A DNA stretch of 64,000 nucleotides, from assembly GCF_000738675.1 (NCBI RefSeq), contig NZ_JPUX01000001.1, forward strand, positions 1,860,001 through 1,924,000, given 5' to 3'. This document shows positions 8,544-17,273 of this stretch, piece after piece (positions within the stretch are counted from its first letter, which is position 1; each line of letters opens with the position of its first letter). Made by a program: the position numbers and the translations under genes. The stretch is from Serratia nematodiphila DZ0503SBS1 (GTDB lineage: Bacteria; Pseudomonadota; Gammaproteobacteria; Enterobacterales; Enterobacteriaceae). Under the pieces are notes generated by a model that saw nothing but the letters and a program-made list of their open reading frames with translations, was not told where the DNA came from and did not search any database.

Positions 8544-9527
8544 ATGAAAAAATCCGTACTGGTCGGTCTGTTTGCCTCGCTGCTGCTGTCGGTCTCCGCG
8601 CAGGCGGCGGACAAGCTGAAAATGGGCGTGGTGGTGAAGATCGGCGGCATTCCCTGGTTCAACGCCATGGAGGCCGGCATCAAAAGTGAGAGCGCCAAAC
8701 GCGGCATCGACGCCTGGATGGTCGGGCCGACGGCGGCGGATCCGGCGCTGCAGGTGCGCGCCATCGAGGATCTGATCGCGCAGAAGGTGGACATCATCGG
8801 CGTGGTGCCGAACGACGCCCGGGTGCTGGAGCCGGTGCTCAAGCGCGCGCAGGAAGCGGGCATCAAGGTGATTGTGCACGAATCCCCCGGCCAGAAGTAC
8901 GCCGACTGGGATTTTGAGCTGGTGGACGCCTCGCAGCACGGGGTCAACCACATGAAAGCACTGGCCGCCTGCATGAAAGAGCAGGGCAAGTACGCGGTAT
9001 ACGTCGGCAGCCTGACGGTGCCGCTGCACATCACCTGGTCGGACTCGGCCATCAACTACCAGAAGCAGCACTACCCGAACATGCAACTGGTGGGCGACAA
9101 GTTCGGCGTGGGGGAGTCGCTGGATGACAGCGTGCGCACCACCAACGATCTGATGGCCAAGTATCCCGATCTGAAAGGCGTGCTGGCGTTCGGTTCGCAG
9201 GGGCCGATCGGCGCCGGGCGCGCGGTGCTCAACCGCGGCAAAAGCAACGATATCTGCGTCATCGGGCCGTTCAGCCCGGGCCAGGGCGCTTCGCTGGTCA
9301 ATCGCGGCGCCATCAAGGGCGGTTACATCTGGAATCCGATGGTGGCCGGCGAAGTGTTCGTGCGCATCGCCGACATGATGCACAAGGGGGAGAAAATCAC
9401 CGACGGCATGGCCATCGAAGGCATGGGCAAGGTGCAGGTGGATGCGCAGCAGCACACCATTCTCGGCAACGCCACCGAAAGCCTGGATAAGCAAAACCTG
9501 CCGAAACTGGTGAAGATGGGGCTGTAA
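8544..9527 (+). CDS. Periplasmic sugar-binding protein of ABC importer
   Basis: A 327-residue class I periplasmic binding protein (Peripla_BP_4, RbsB/LsrB-like). The signal peptide ends at SAQA, about residue 21. The mature protein starts with KMGVVVKIGGIPWFNAMEAG, the usual first strand and ligand loop. The sugar-binding aromatic and acidic residues cannot be assigned without a structure. It is followed two bases later by the ATPase gene. It is the specificity component of the importer encoded by the next three genes. Confidence 0.9.
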   Translation: MKKSVLVGLFASLLLSVSAQAADKLKMGVVVKIGGIPWFNAMEAGIKSESAKRGIDAWMVGPTAADPALQVRAIEDLIAQKVDIIGVVPNDARVLEPVLKRAQEAGIKVIVHESPGQKYADWDFELVDASQHGVNHMKALAACMKEQGKYAVYVGSLTVPLHITWSDSAINYQKQHYPNMQLVGDKFGVGESLDDSVRTTNDLMAKYPDLKGVLAFGSQGPIGAGRAVLNRGKSNDICVIGPFSPGQGASLVNRGAIKGGYIWNPMVAGEVFVRIADMMHKGEKITDGMAIEGMGKVQVDAQQHTILGNATESLDKQNLPKLVKMGL

Positions 9528-9529
9528 TC

Positions 9530-11047
9530 ATGGCGATTTCCGGCAATACGGCAACGCAGGGCGCGCCGCTTATCGAACTGCAACAGCTGTCGATGACCTT
9601 TGGCGGGCAGCGTGCGCTGAACGATATTTCATTGGCGCTGATGCCGGGGGAGGTGCACTGTCTGGCCGGCACCAACGGCTGCGGCAAGAGCACGTTGATC
9701 AAGGCGATTGCCGGTGTCTATCAACCGGACGACGGCAGCCGCATTACCCTCGATGGACAAACCTTCGGCCGGCTGTCGCCGGATCAGGCGCGCGCCTTCG
9801 GCATTCAGGTGATCTATCAGGATCTGTCGCTGTTTCCCAACCTGACGGTGGCGGAAAACATCGCCTTCGAACACAACCTGCGCGGGTTGCTGGGTTGGCA
9901 TCGCCCGGCGCGGCTGCGGCGCGCCGCCGAACGCCAGCTGCAATCGCTGAGTTTCAATCTGGATCTCGACAAACGGGTGGCGGAGCTGCCGATCGCGCAG
10001 CGCCAACAGGTGGCGATCTGCCGCGCGCTGGTGGCGCAGGCGCGGCTGGTGATCATGGACGAACCGACCGCTTCGCTGACCCGCACCGAGGTCAACCAAC
10101 TGCTGCGCACGGTGGACTATCTGAAAGCGCAGGGCATCTGCGTGGTGTTCGTCAGCCACCGGCTGGACGAGGTGCTGGAGATCTCGGATCGCGTCACGGT
10201 GATCCGCGACGGCAACAAAGTCGGTACCTGGCCGGCGGCGGAGATCACCGGCGATCGTCTGACCGAGCTGATGACCGGTCTGAAGCTGGACTATCGCCTG
10301 AAAGCGCCCAGCCTGAATAAGGATCGGGTGATGCTGGAGGCGGATCGCCTGAGCCGCGCTGGGCAGTATCAGGATGTGAGCTTCCGCCTGCATCAGGGGG
10401 AGGTGCTCGGTCTGTGCGGGCTGCTCGGCTCCGGGCGTACCGAGCTGGCGCTGAGCCTGTTCGGCATGACCCGGCCGGACAGCGGCAAACTCTACCTCGA
10501 CAGCAAACCGGTGCGCTTTCGCGGCCATGAGGACGCGATCAAGGCCGGCATCGGCTACGTCTCGGAGGATCGCCTGACGCTGGGGCTGGTGCAGCAACAG
10601 TCGGTGGCGGATAACGCGGTGCTGACCATTCTCGATAAGCTGCGCGGGCGCTTTTGCCTGATCGACGATTACCGCAAGAATCGCATCGTGGCGGAGTGGA
10701 TCGCCAAGCTCGGCGTGCGGGTGGCGGATCCGGATCAGGCGGTTTCGACGCTGTCCGGCGGCAATCAGCAAAAGATCGTGCTGGCCAAGTGGGTGCTGAC
10801 CCAGCCGCGGATCTTGATCCTAGACTCGCCGACCGTCGGCGTCGACGTCGGCGCCAAGGCCAGCATCTACCAACTGATCCATCTGCTGGCGCAGGAGGGG
10901 ATCGCCATTTTGCTGATCTCCGACGAGGTGCCGGAGGTGTATTACAACTGCGATCGGGTGCTGCACTTCAGCGGCGGCAGCGTGATCGGCGAATACCTGC
11001 CGGGGCAGGTGAGCCAGCAGCAGCTGGCGGAGGCGGTCAATGCGTAG
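9530..11047 (+). CDS. Sugar ABC transporter, duplicated ATP-binding protein
   Basis: A 505-residue RbsA-type ATPase with two nucleotide-binding domains. NBD1 has Walker A GTNGCGKST near residue 45 and Walker B LVIMDEPTASL; its signature is degenerate (LPIAQRQQ). NBD2 has the reduced P-loop GLLGSGRTE, a good signature LSGGNQQK, and Walker B ILILDSPTVG, where the usual catalytic Glu is Ser (codon 10826-10828). The stop overlaps the start of the first permease by 8 nt. It energises uptake of the sugar bound by the preceding protein. Confidence 0.9.
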   Translation: MAISGNTATQGAPLIELQQLSMTFGGQRALNDISLALMPGEVHCLAGTNGCGKSTLIKAIAGVYQPDDGSRITLDGQTFGRLSPDQARAFGIQVIYQDLSLFPNLTVAENIAFEHNLRGLLGWHRPARLRRAAERQLQSLSFNLDLDKRVAELPIAQRQQVAICRALVAQARLVIMDEPTASLTRTEVNQLLRTVDYLKAQGICVVFVSHRLDEVLEISDRVTVIRDGNKVGTWPAAEITGDRLTELMTGLKLDYRLKAPSLNKDRVMLEADRLSRAGQYQDVSFRLHQGEVLGLCGLLGSGRTELALSLFGMTRPDSGKLYLDSKPVRFRGHEDAIKAGIGYVSEDRLTLGLVQQQSVADNAVLTILDKLRGRFCLIDDYRKNRIVAEWIAKLGVRVADPDQAVSTLSGGNQQKIVLAKWVLTQPRILILDSPTVGVDVGAKASIYQLIHLLAQEGIAILLISDEVPEVYYNCDRVLHFSGGSVIGEYLPGQVSQQQLAEAVNA

Positions 11048-12026
11048 GTTCAGTTTGAAACCGCGCGGCAACGAAGGCTATCTGGCCTGGGTGTTGCTGC
11101 TGACGGTCATGGTCTTTTCACTGCTTAGCGATCGGTTTTTAACGGTGCAAAACCTGCTCGATCTCAGCGAAAGCTACGCGGTGAGCGGCATATTCGCCCT
11201 CGGCCTGTTTGTGGTGCTGGTGACCGGTGGCATCGATATCTCCTTCGCCGCAGTCGCCTCGGTGGTGCAGTACCTGATCGCCACGCTGGCGACCCACTAC
11301 GGCCTGGCCAGCCCGGCGGGCAGCATTTTGCTGGCGTTGGCGATCGGCGCCGCGCTGGGCATGGTCAACGCGCTGTTGATCTACTGCCTGCGCATCGTCT
11401 CGATCATCGTCACCATCAGCATGCAGGCGTTGTTGTTCGGCATGCTGATGTGGCTGACCAACGGCCGCAGCCTGTACGCATTGCCGGACTGGTGGACGCT
11501 GCCGCGCAGCGTGCTGCCGTTCCAGCTGGGTGAACAGAGCTATCAGCTCGGTTTGCCGACGCTGGTGATGCTGGCGGTGGCGCTGTTGACCTGGCTGCTG
11601 CTGAACAAAACGCACCTCGGGCGCCAGCTGTTTGCCGTGGGCGGGGATGCGGAATCGGCGCGGCGCATCGGCATCCGCGTTGGCCTGCTGCATTTGTTCG
11701 CCTATGGCTATCTGGGCGCGATGGCGGCGATCGGCGGCCTGGTGCAGGTGTATCGCATGGGGGAAGTGGTGCCCAACGCGCTGGTGGGCGGGGAGCTCGA
11801 CGTGCTGGCGGCGGCGGTGCTGGGCGGCGCCAGCCTGAACGGCGGCAAGGGCAGCGTGGTCGGCACGCTGATGGGCGTCTTCCTGATCGGCGTGCTGAAA
11901 AACGGCCTCAACCTGATCGGCGTGTCCAGCTACTTCATGAACGTGGTGATCGGTCTGGTGATCGTCGCGGCGATCACCGTCACCCACTACAAGAAACGTA
12001 AAGAAACCGACGTCGGTTTCGCCTGA
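11040..12026 (+). CDS. Sugar ABC transporter permease 1
   Basis: A 328-residue RbsC-type inner membrane permease (BPD_transp_2) with about ten hydrophobic segments. The family signatures VVLVTGGIDISFAAV near residue 58 and LAAAVLGGASLNGGKGSVVG near residue 255 are clear. The ATG lies inside the end of the ATPase gene (8-nt overlap), so translation is coupled. It forms the channel with the second permease encoded next; two different permeases, as in LsrC/LsrD, make a heterodimer. Confidence 0.9.
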   Translation: MRRFSLKPRGNEGYLAWVLLLTVMVFSLLSDRFLTVQNLLDLSESYAVSGIFALGLFVVLVTGGIDISFAAVASVVQYLIATLATHYGLASPAGSILLALAIGAALGMVNALLIYCLRIVSIIVTISMQALLFGMLMWLTNGRSLYALPDWWTLPRSVLPFQLGEQSYQLGLPTLVMLAVALLTWLLLNKTHLGRQLFAVGGDAESARRIGIRVGLLHLFAYGYLGAMAAIGGLVQVYRMGEVVPNALVGGELDVLAAAVLGGASLNGGKGSVVGTLMGVFLIGVLKNGLNLIGVSSYFMNVVIGLVIVAAITVTHYKKRKETDVGFA

Positions 12027-12036
12027 GGAGCGCCTG

Positions 12037-13071
12037 ATGGGCAACAACCTGAAATTTCGTCCGGACGGGGTCGCCGTCGGTCTGCTGGCATTGCTGCTGG
12101 CGGTGGTGCTGGCCTTTAGCCTGCTGATGCCGGGGCGCTTCTTCAGCGGCGCCACCTTCACCAGCGTGGCCTTCCAGCTGCCGGAGCTGGGCCTGCTGAC
12201 GCTGGCGATGTTCATCCCGATCCTCAGCGGTGGCCTGAACCTGTGCATTATCGCCAGCGCCAACCTGACCAGCCTGCTGATGGCCTGGCTGTTCATCAGC
12301 TACCTGCCGGCGGATGCCGGGCTGGGTTTGCAGGCGCTGTGGCTGGCGTTGGCGCTGGCGGCGGCGATGCTGTTGGCCGGGCTTATCGGCGCGGCGACCG
12401 GCGCGCTGGTGGCTTACGTCGGCGCGCATCCGATTCTGGTGACGCTGGCCACCATGACCACGGTCAACGGCATCGGCATCTACCTGACGCGCGGCGCGGC
12501 CCTGAGCGGCATGCCGGAGATCGTGCGGTTTATCGGCGCTGAGCGCGTGCTGGGCGTGCCGGTACCGCTGTGGATTTTCCTGGTGGTCGCCGCCTTGCTG
12601 GCGCTGTTCTTGCAGAAAACCCGGCTCGGCAAATGCATCTACATGAGCGGCAGCAACATCAACGCCACCCACTTCAGCGGCGTGAATACCCATCGGGTGT
12701 TGATCGCCATTTACACCCTCTCCAGCCTGCTGTGCGTCATTGCCGGGCTGGTGATGATGGCGCGCTTCAACTCGGCGCGCATGGGTTACGGCGACTCCTA
12801 CCTGCTGCTCACGGTGCTGGCGATCATTCTGGGCGGCACCGATCCGTTCGGCGGTTTTGGCCGGGTCAGCGGCGTGGTGTTGGCGCTGATCGTGCTGCAG
12901 GTGATCGCGACCGGTTTGAACCTGATGAACGTCAGCCCGCATTTCAGTCTGGCGATGTGGGGCGCGGTGCTGATCGCGGTGCTGGCGCTGAAGTTTTTCC
13001 GCCATCGCTATCGGCAGCGGCGGGCGATGCGCCGCAGCGCGGCCCAGGCCAGAATCGCGGCGGGCCACTGA
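12037..13071 (+). CDS. Sugar ABC transporter permease 2
   Basis: A 344-residue second RbsC-type permease. Marks are MFIPILSGGLNLCIIASANL near residue 52 and LAIILGGTDPFGGFGRVSG near residue 263, with a basic C-terminus. It starts 10 nt after the first permease with GAGGAG upstream. The family loop SGGLNLC differs from the GGIDIS of the partner, so the two are paralogues rather than a recent duplication. Confidence 0.9.
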   Translation: MGNNLKFRPDGVAVGLLALLLAVVLAFSLLMPGRFFSGATFTSVAFQLPELGLLTLAMFIPILSGGLNLCIIASANLTSLLMAWLFISYLPADAGLGLQALWLALALAAAMLLAGLIGAATGALVAYVGAHPILVTLATMTTVNGIGIYLTRGAALSGMPEIVRFIGAERVLGVPVPLWIFLVVAALLALFLQKTRLGKCIYMSGSNINATHFSGVNTHRVLIAIYTLSSLLCVIAGLVMMARFNSARMGYGDSYLLLTVLAIILGGTDPFGGFGRVSGVVLALIVLQVIATGLNLMNVSPHFSLAMWGAVLIAVLALKFFRHRYRQRRAMRRSAAQARIAAGH

Positions 13072-13102
13072 TCCCTTTTCCCTTTTGCGCAGGATAACGC
13101 TA

Positions 13103-13774
13103 ATGAAATACCAGATTTCACCTTCACTGATGTGCATGAACCTGATGGATATCCGGCAGCAATTGGCGGTGCTGAATCGCCGCGCCGATATGCTGCATAT
13201 CGACATCATGGACGGGCACTACGTTAAAAACATCACGCTGTCGCCGTTCTTTATCGAACAGATCCGCCCGCATACCTCGTTGTTGCTGGACGTGCATTTG
13301 ATGGTGGAGAACCCGACCGATTTTATCGAGCCGATCGCCCGCGCCGGGGCGGACTTTATCTGCCCGCATGCCGAAACCATCAACCGCGACGCGTTCCGCG
13401 TGATCAATCAAATCCGCGCGCTGGGCAAAAAAGTGGGGGTGGTGCTGAACCCGGCCACGCCGGTGGAGTTTATTCGCCACTACCTTCACCTGCTGGACAA
13501 GGTCACCGTCATGACCGTCGATCCGGGCTATGCCGGGCAGCCGTTCATTCCCGAAATGCTGGACAAGATCCGCCAGTTGCGCGATCTGAAAAGCCAACAA
13601 AATCTGCGCTATCTGATCGAGATCGACGGATCCTGCAACCAGCGTACTTATCGCGATCTGATGGGCGCCGGCGCGGAAGTGTTGATCGTCGGCAGCTCCG
13701 GGTTGTTCAATCTCGATCCGGATCTGGAGGCGGCATGGGAAAAAATGCTGGATCAGATGCGGCAGGCGGCCTGA
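13103..13774 (+). CDS. alsE: D-allulose-6-phosphate 3-epimerase (AlsE-like)
   Basis: A 223-residue TIM-barrel protein of the ribulose-phosphate 3-epimerase family. It is much closer to E. coli AlsE than to Rpe as I recall them (for example SPSLMCMNL, HIDIMDGHYV, VMTVDPGYAGQPFIPEMLDK, IEIDGSCNQRTY). Metal and catalytic residues are in HIDIMD, HLMV and the DPG and IDGS loops. AlsE converts allulose-6-phosphate to fructose-6-phosphate. The ATG at 13103 after AGGA was preferred to an upstream in-frame TTG. It sits between the permeases and the kinases. The exact sugar phosphate remains an inference. Confidence 0.8.
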   Translation: MKYQISPSLMCMNLMDIRQQLAVLNRRADMLHIDIMDGHYVKNITLSPFFIEQIRPHTSLLLDVHLMVENPTDFIEPIARAGADFICPHAETINRDAFRVINQIRALGKKVGVVLNPATPVEFIRHYLHLLDKVTVMTVDPGYAGQPFIPEMLDKIRQLRDLKSQQNLRYLIEIDGSCNQRTYRDLMGAGAEVLIVGSSGLFNLDPDLEAAWEKMLDQMRQAA

Positions 13775-13784
13775 GGCGGGGGAC

Positions 13785-14693
13785 ATGATGCGGCATTTTC
13801 TTGGCGTTGACGTCGGCGGCACCAATACCCGCCTGCTGTTGATGGATGATGACGGCGAGTTTAGCGCTTACCGCAAGATAGCGACCGCCGACTGGGCACG
13901 GCAGGCCGATCCGCTGGCGGCGTTGGGCCGCCTGATCGCCGGGCATAGCCAGGATCGTCAGGTGGCGCAGGTGATGCTCGGGTTGCCGGGGATCCTCAGC
14001 CGCGATCGCTCGCGGGTGCTGTCGCTGCCGTTCATTCCGGCGCTGGATGCCCAGCCGGTGGCGGCGCTGTTGGCCGACTTGCTGGCGCTGCCGGTGCGAA
14101 TGGACAAGGACGTCAACCATCTGTTGTGGTGGGACTTGCAGCAGCTGCCGGCGCTGCCGCAGGTGGCGGTAGGGCTGTATCTGGGCACCGGCATGGGCAA
14201 CAGCCTGTGGCTGAACGGCGATTTTTACCACGGGGCGCATGGCGCCGCCGGCGAGTTGGGGCACATTCCCTGGCCGGGCCATCTGGGCGAGTGCCCGTGC
14301 GGCAAACGGGGCTGCGTCGAGAGTTTGACCTCCGGCCATTGGCTGACCGGCTGGGCGCGCGCCAACGCGGCGCAAACGCCGTTCGACCGGCTGTTCGAAC
14401 GCCATGGCGATCATCCGGATTTGCAGCGTTTCGTTGAACGATTGGCGCAGACCATCGCCATCGAAATGAATGTGATCGACCCCCAACGGCTGATCCTGGG
14501 CGGCGGCGTGATCGCCATGCGCGGTTTTCCGTTGGCGCGGCTGGAGCAAGAGATCCGCCGTCATCTGCGCGGGCCGCAGCCGGCACAGGGATTGGCGATC
14601 TCCATCAGCCGCCTGACCGATGAAACCGGCAGCAAAGGCGCCTGTCTGGCCGCCCGGCGCCACCTCCAATTGAGCAGGGAGTACCAGCAATGA
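13785..14693 (+). CDS. alsK: ROK family sugar kinase (AlsK-like)
   Basis: A 302-residue ROK kinase. The ATP motif VDVGGTNTRLLL is near residue 8, the substrate loop GAAGELGHIPW near 155, and the zinc motif CPCGKRGCVE near 172. Overall layout is like D-allose kinase AlsK of E. coli (YLGTGMGNSLWLNG, GAHGAAGELGHIP). Two adjacent ATGs are possible (13785, 13788); the second is better spaced from GGGGGA. It overlaps the next gene by 4 nt (ATGA). It would phosphorylate the imported hexose at C6; whether allose or a ketose is not decided by sequence. Confidence 0.8.
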   Translation: MMRHFLGVDVGGTNTRLLLMDDDGEFSAYRKIATADWARQADPLAALGRLIAGHSQDRQVAQVMLGLPGILSRDRSRVLSLPFIPALDAQPVAALLADLLALPVRMDKDVNHLLWWDLQQLPALPQVAVGLYLGTGMGNSLWLNGDFYHGAHGAAGELGHIPWPGHLGECPCGKRGCVESLTSGHWLTGWARANAAQTPFDRLFERHGDHPDLQRFVERLAQTIAIEMNVIDPQRLILGGGVIAMRGFPLARLEQEIRRHLRGPQPAQGLAISISRLTDETGSKGACLAARRHLQLSREYQQ

Positions 14694-15616
14694 AAGGCAA
14701 AGTCTGCGTGTTCGGTTCGTTCAACCTGGATATCGTCGCCGGCATGGCGCGGTTTCCGCAGCCCGGCGAGTCGCTGATCGCCCGTAACAGTATGATGGGG
14801 GCGGGCGGCAAGGGCGCCAACCAGGCCACCGCCGCGCTGCGCGCCGGGGCGCGGGTGCATTATATCGGCAAGGTGGGGCGCGACGACTTCGGCACCTTCG
14901 CCCGGCGTCATCTCGCTGCCGCCGGCTTCGATGCGGTGACGCTGTTCTCGACCGGCGATTGCCCGACCGGCAATGCGCTTATCTACGTTGCCGGCGAGGA
15001 TGCGGAGAACATGATCGCCGTCGATCCCGGCGCCAACCTGACGGTCAGCGAGGACGAGGTGCGCCAGTGCCGCCCGGCGATCGCCGCGGCGGATATTCTG
15101 TTGACCCAGCTGGAGAACAACCTGCCGGCGATCGAACAAGTGATCGCCATCGCCCGCGAGGCGCGGACGTTCATCATTCTCAACCCGGCGCCGTTTCAGC
15201 CGGTGCCGGACAGCCTGCTGGCGCAGGTCGATCTGCTGACGCCCAACGCCACCGAATGCACGTTGCTGACCGGCGTGCCGGTGCGGGATGTGGCTTCGGC
15301 GCGTCAGGCGGCGCAGGTGCTGCACGCCAAGGGCATTCGTTTGCTGATCGTGACCTTGGGCACGCAGGGGGCGTTGTTCTCGGACGGGGAAAACAGCGAG
15401 CTGATCCCGGCGTTTCCGGCGCAGCCGAAAGACACCACCGGCGCGGGGGATGCGTTTAACGGCGCTCTGGCGGCGCAGCTGGCGAATCAGGTGCCGTTAG
15501 CCGATGCGGCGCGCTTCGCCGCCGCCTACGCGGCGGTCTGCGTGGAACGCGCCGGGGCGGCGGGATCGATGCCGAGTTATGAGGAGGCGTTGGAACGCCA
15601 GCAGGCGTTCGCTTGA
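14690..15616 (+). CDS. PfkB family carbohydrate kinase (ribokinase-like)
   Basis: A 308-residue ribokinase-type kinase. PfkB signature 1 (GGKGANQATAALRAGA) is near residue 38 and signature 2 with the catalytic base (DTTGAGDAFNGALAAQLA) near 248; NPAPFQPV and LTPNATE are typical of ribokinase. It is the last gene of the sugar operon and its start overlaps the ROK kinase stop. Two kinases in one operon suggest either two substrates or successive phosphorylations (inference). Confidence 0.88.
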   Translation: MKGKVCVFGSFNLDIVAGMARFPQPGESLIARNSMMGAGGKGANQATAALRAGARVHYIGKVGRDDFGTFARRHLAAAGFDAVTLFSTGDCPTGNALIYVAGEDAENMIAVDPGANLTVSEDEVRQCRPAIAAADILLTQLENNLPAIEQVIAIAREARTFIILNPAPFQPVPDSLLAQVDLLTPNATECTLLTGVPVRDVASARQAAQVLHAKGIRLLIVTLGTQGALFSDGENSELIPAFPAQPKDTTGAGDAFNGALAAQLANQVPLADAARFAAAYAAVCVERAGAAGSMPSYEEALERQQAFA

Positions 15617-15623
15617 CGTTGAC

Positions 15624-15652
15624 GGGCTGCGGCGCAGAGGCGGCAGCCCGGC
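15624..15652. terminator. Hairpin between sugar operon and HD gene
   Basis: GGGCTGC pairs with GCAGCCC across a 14-nt loop in the short gap between convergent genes. There is no T run, so it may act as a 3' end stabiliser rather than an intrinsic terminator. Confidence 0.4.
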
Positions 15653-15656
15653 TCCC

Positions 15657-16265
15657 TTACTTCAACCAGCCTTTGCGCTGCGCGTCCCGCAGATGTTGCT
15701 CCATATGGTGCCACAGCTCGGGGTGTACGTCGGCGATCGACGCATTGCGCGCCAGTACCTGCTCCAGGCTGATGCCGTTTTCTACCCAGCTCTGGCCTTC
15801 ATTGTGCAGATTCATCAGCATCGGCATGGTGCGATCCAGCAGCAAGGCAAAGCGCGCATCGGCGCTTTCGCCGTCTTCATATTCCTGCCATAAAGCGGTG
15901 AAATACTCGCGCTGAGCCTCCGGCAACATGCCGAACAGACGGCGCGCCGCCGCCACTTCCTGATCGTGGATCGCCGCGCGGGCCGCCAGATCGTAGACCA
16001 GCACGTCGCCGGCGTCGATTTCCACGATGTCATGCAGCAGCGCCATCTGGATCACGCGCTGAATGTCTACGTCATCACCGGCGTAGGGCGCCAGGCTCAT
16101 GGCGGCGATGGCGAAATGCCAGCTGTGTTCGGCGGAGTTTTCCTGGCGCTGGGTGCCCAGTACCTTGGTGCGGCGTTGTACGCCTTTTAACTTATCGATT
16201 TCCATCAGGAACTGGATGGCCTGGGTCATTGAACCGAAATCTAACGCGGGTACAGCGGATGACAT
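15657..16265 (-). CDS. HD domain hydrolase (HDDC2-like 5'-deoxynucleotidase family)
   Basis: A 202-residue HD-superfamily metal-dependent phosphohydrolase. Metal-binding residues are seen in NSAEHSWHFA, LLHDIVEIDAGDV and the later LLLDRTMP. The pattern fits the HD_3/HDDC2 group, whose members act as 5'-deoxynucleotidases. It is a different subgroup from E. coli YfbR. The ATG follows GAGG. It is divergent from trhA; the shared spacer contains a 12-bp palindrome. Substrate is not proven by sequence. Confidence 0.75.
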   Translation of the reverse strand: MSSAVPALDFGSMTQAIQFLMEIDKLKGVQRRTKVLGTQRQENSAEHSWHFAIAAMSLAPYAGDDVDIQRVIQMALLHDIVEIDAGDVLVYDLAARAAIHDQEVAAARRLFGMLPEAQREYFTALWQEYEDGESADARFALLLDRTMPMLMNLHNEGQSWVENGISLEQVLARNASIADVHPELWHHMEQHLRDAQRKGWLK

Positions 16266-16362
16266 GGTGTAAACCTCAAGGTGGGTGGGTTGAAGCCTGA
16301 CGATTGTAGACCAGCGGGCGGGGGATTTCGATGGTTACACGCGTTCACATTTTTATTTTAGC

Positions 16363-16374
16363 GTACACGTGTAC
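16363..16374. promoter_or_regulatory. 12-bp palindrome between HD gene and trhA
   Basis: GTACACGTGTAC is a perfect palindrome in the divergent spacer, 75-85 bp before the trhA start. It has the size of a repressor operator. No regulator is known to me for this site. Confidence 0.35.
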
Positions 16375-16448
16375 ACTGGAATTATTCTCAGTTAAGCTGC
16401 TTTGCGTTAATTTCGAACAAAGCAGGGCATTTTGAGGGGTTGCGCGTT

Positions 16449-17123
16449 ATGGGGAAAACGGACGTAGTGAAAGCCGGGAGCAATAAGATTGTCGCCGCGG
16501 CTTATCCGTGGGCGGAAGAGATCGCCAACAGCATCAGCCACGGCATCGGGCTGGTGTTCGGCATCGTCGGCCTGGTGTTGCTGTTGGTGCAGGCGGTGAA
16601 TACCGGCGCCGATGCGACGGCCATCACCAGTTACAGCCTGTACGGCGGCAGCATGATCCTGCTGTTTCTCGCTTCCACGCTGTACCATGCGATCCCGCAT
16701 CAGAAGGCCAAGCATTGGCTGAAAAAGTTCGATCACTGCGCCATTTATCTCCTGATTGCCGGCACTTACACGCCGTTTTTGCTGGTGGGGCTGGATTCGC
16801 CGCTGGCGAAGGGCCTGATGGCGGTAATCTGGGGGTTGGCGCTGCTCGGCGTGCTGTTCAAGCTGGCCTTCGCCCACCGTTTTGAAGCCCTGTCGTTGGT
16901 GACCTACCTGACGATGGGCTGGCTGTCGCTGATCGTGATTTATCAGCTGGTCACGCGGCTGGAGGCCGGCGGCGTCACGCTGCTGGCGATCGGCGGGGTG
17001 GTCTATACCCTGGGCGTGATTTTCTATGCCTCCAAGCGTATTCGCTTTGGCCACGCCATCTGGCACGGCTTCGTGCTCGGCGGCAGCGCCTGCCACTTCA
17101 TGGCGATCTACCTGTACGTCTAA
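16449..17123 (+). CDS. trhA: Hemolysin III / TrhA family membrane protein
   Basis: A 224-residue seven-helix membrane protein of the HlyIII/YqfA (PAQR) family. Conserved metal-binding positions are visible in HGIGLVFG near residue 33, SASTLYH-like [11 protein letters not shown] near 74, [18 protein letters not shown] near 94, and the C-terminal [18 protein letters not shown] used the ATG at 16449, which has GAGGGG upstream, not the earlier TTG. The family has been linked to membrane lipid balance. The place next to ygfZ matches E. coli order. Confidence 0.9.
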   Translation: MGKTDVVKAGSNKIVAAAYPWAEEIANSISHGIGLVFGIVGLVLLLVQAVNTGADATAITSYSLYGGSMILLFLASTLYHAIPHQKAKHWLKKFDHCAIYLLIAGTYTPFLLVGLDSPLAKGLMAVIWGLALLGVLFKLAFAHRFEALSLVTYLTMGWLSLIVIYQLVTRLEAGGVTLLAIGGVVYTLGVIFYASKRIRFGHAIWHGFVLGGSACHFMAIYLYV

Positions 17124-17155
17124 GCGTTGCCGCTACATCTGAATGCGTATTGAAC

Positions 17156-17188
17156 AGGCGCCTCTTTTGTTTTAAAAAAGAGGCGCTT
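17156..17188. terminator. Terminator after trhA
   Basis: GCGCCTCTTTT pairs with AAAAGAGGCGC around TGTTTTAA. T and A tracts inside the stem and the following TTGCTTCTTTC make it a likely terminator of trhA; it is not followed by a clean T run. Confidence 0.7.
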
Positions 17189-17273
17189 GCTTCTTTCGGG
17201 TATCCAGCAAGCCCTGTCTTTCATTTCTGAGCCCGCATACCGTTTCTCTCACTTCTGTTCAGGACTCATCAAG

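Noticed and set aside
11139..13209. Two long minus-strand frames across the sugar permease genes
   Set aside because: Composition is dominated by His, Gln and Arg, with no motifs, opposite to well-defined permease genes.
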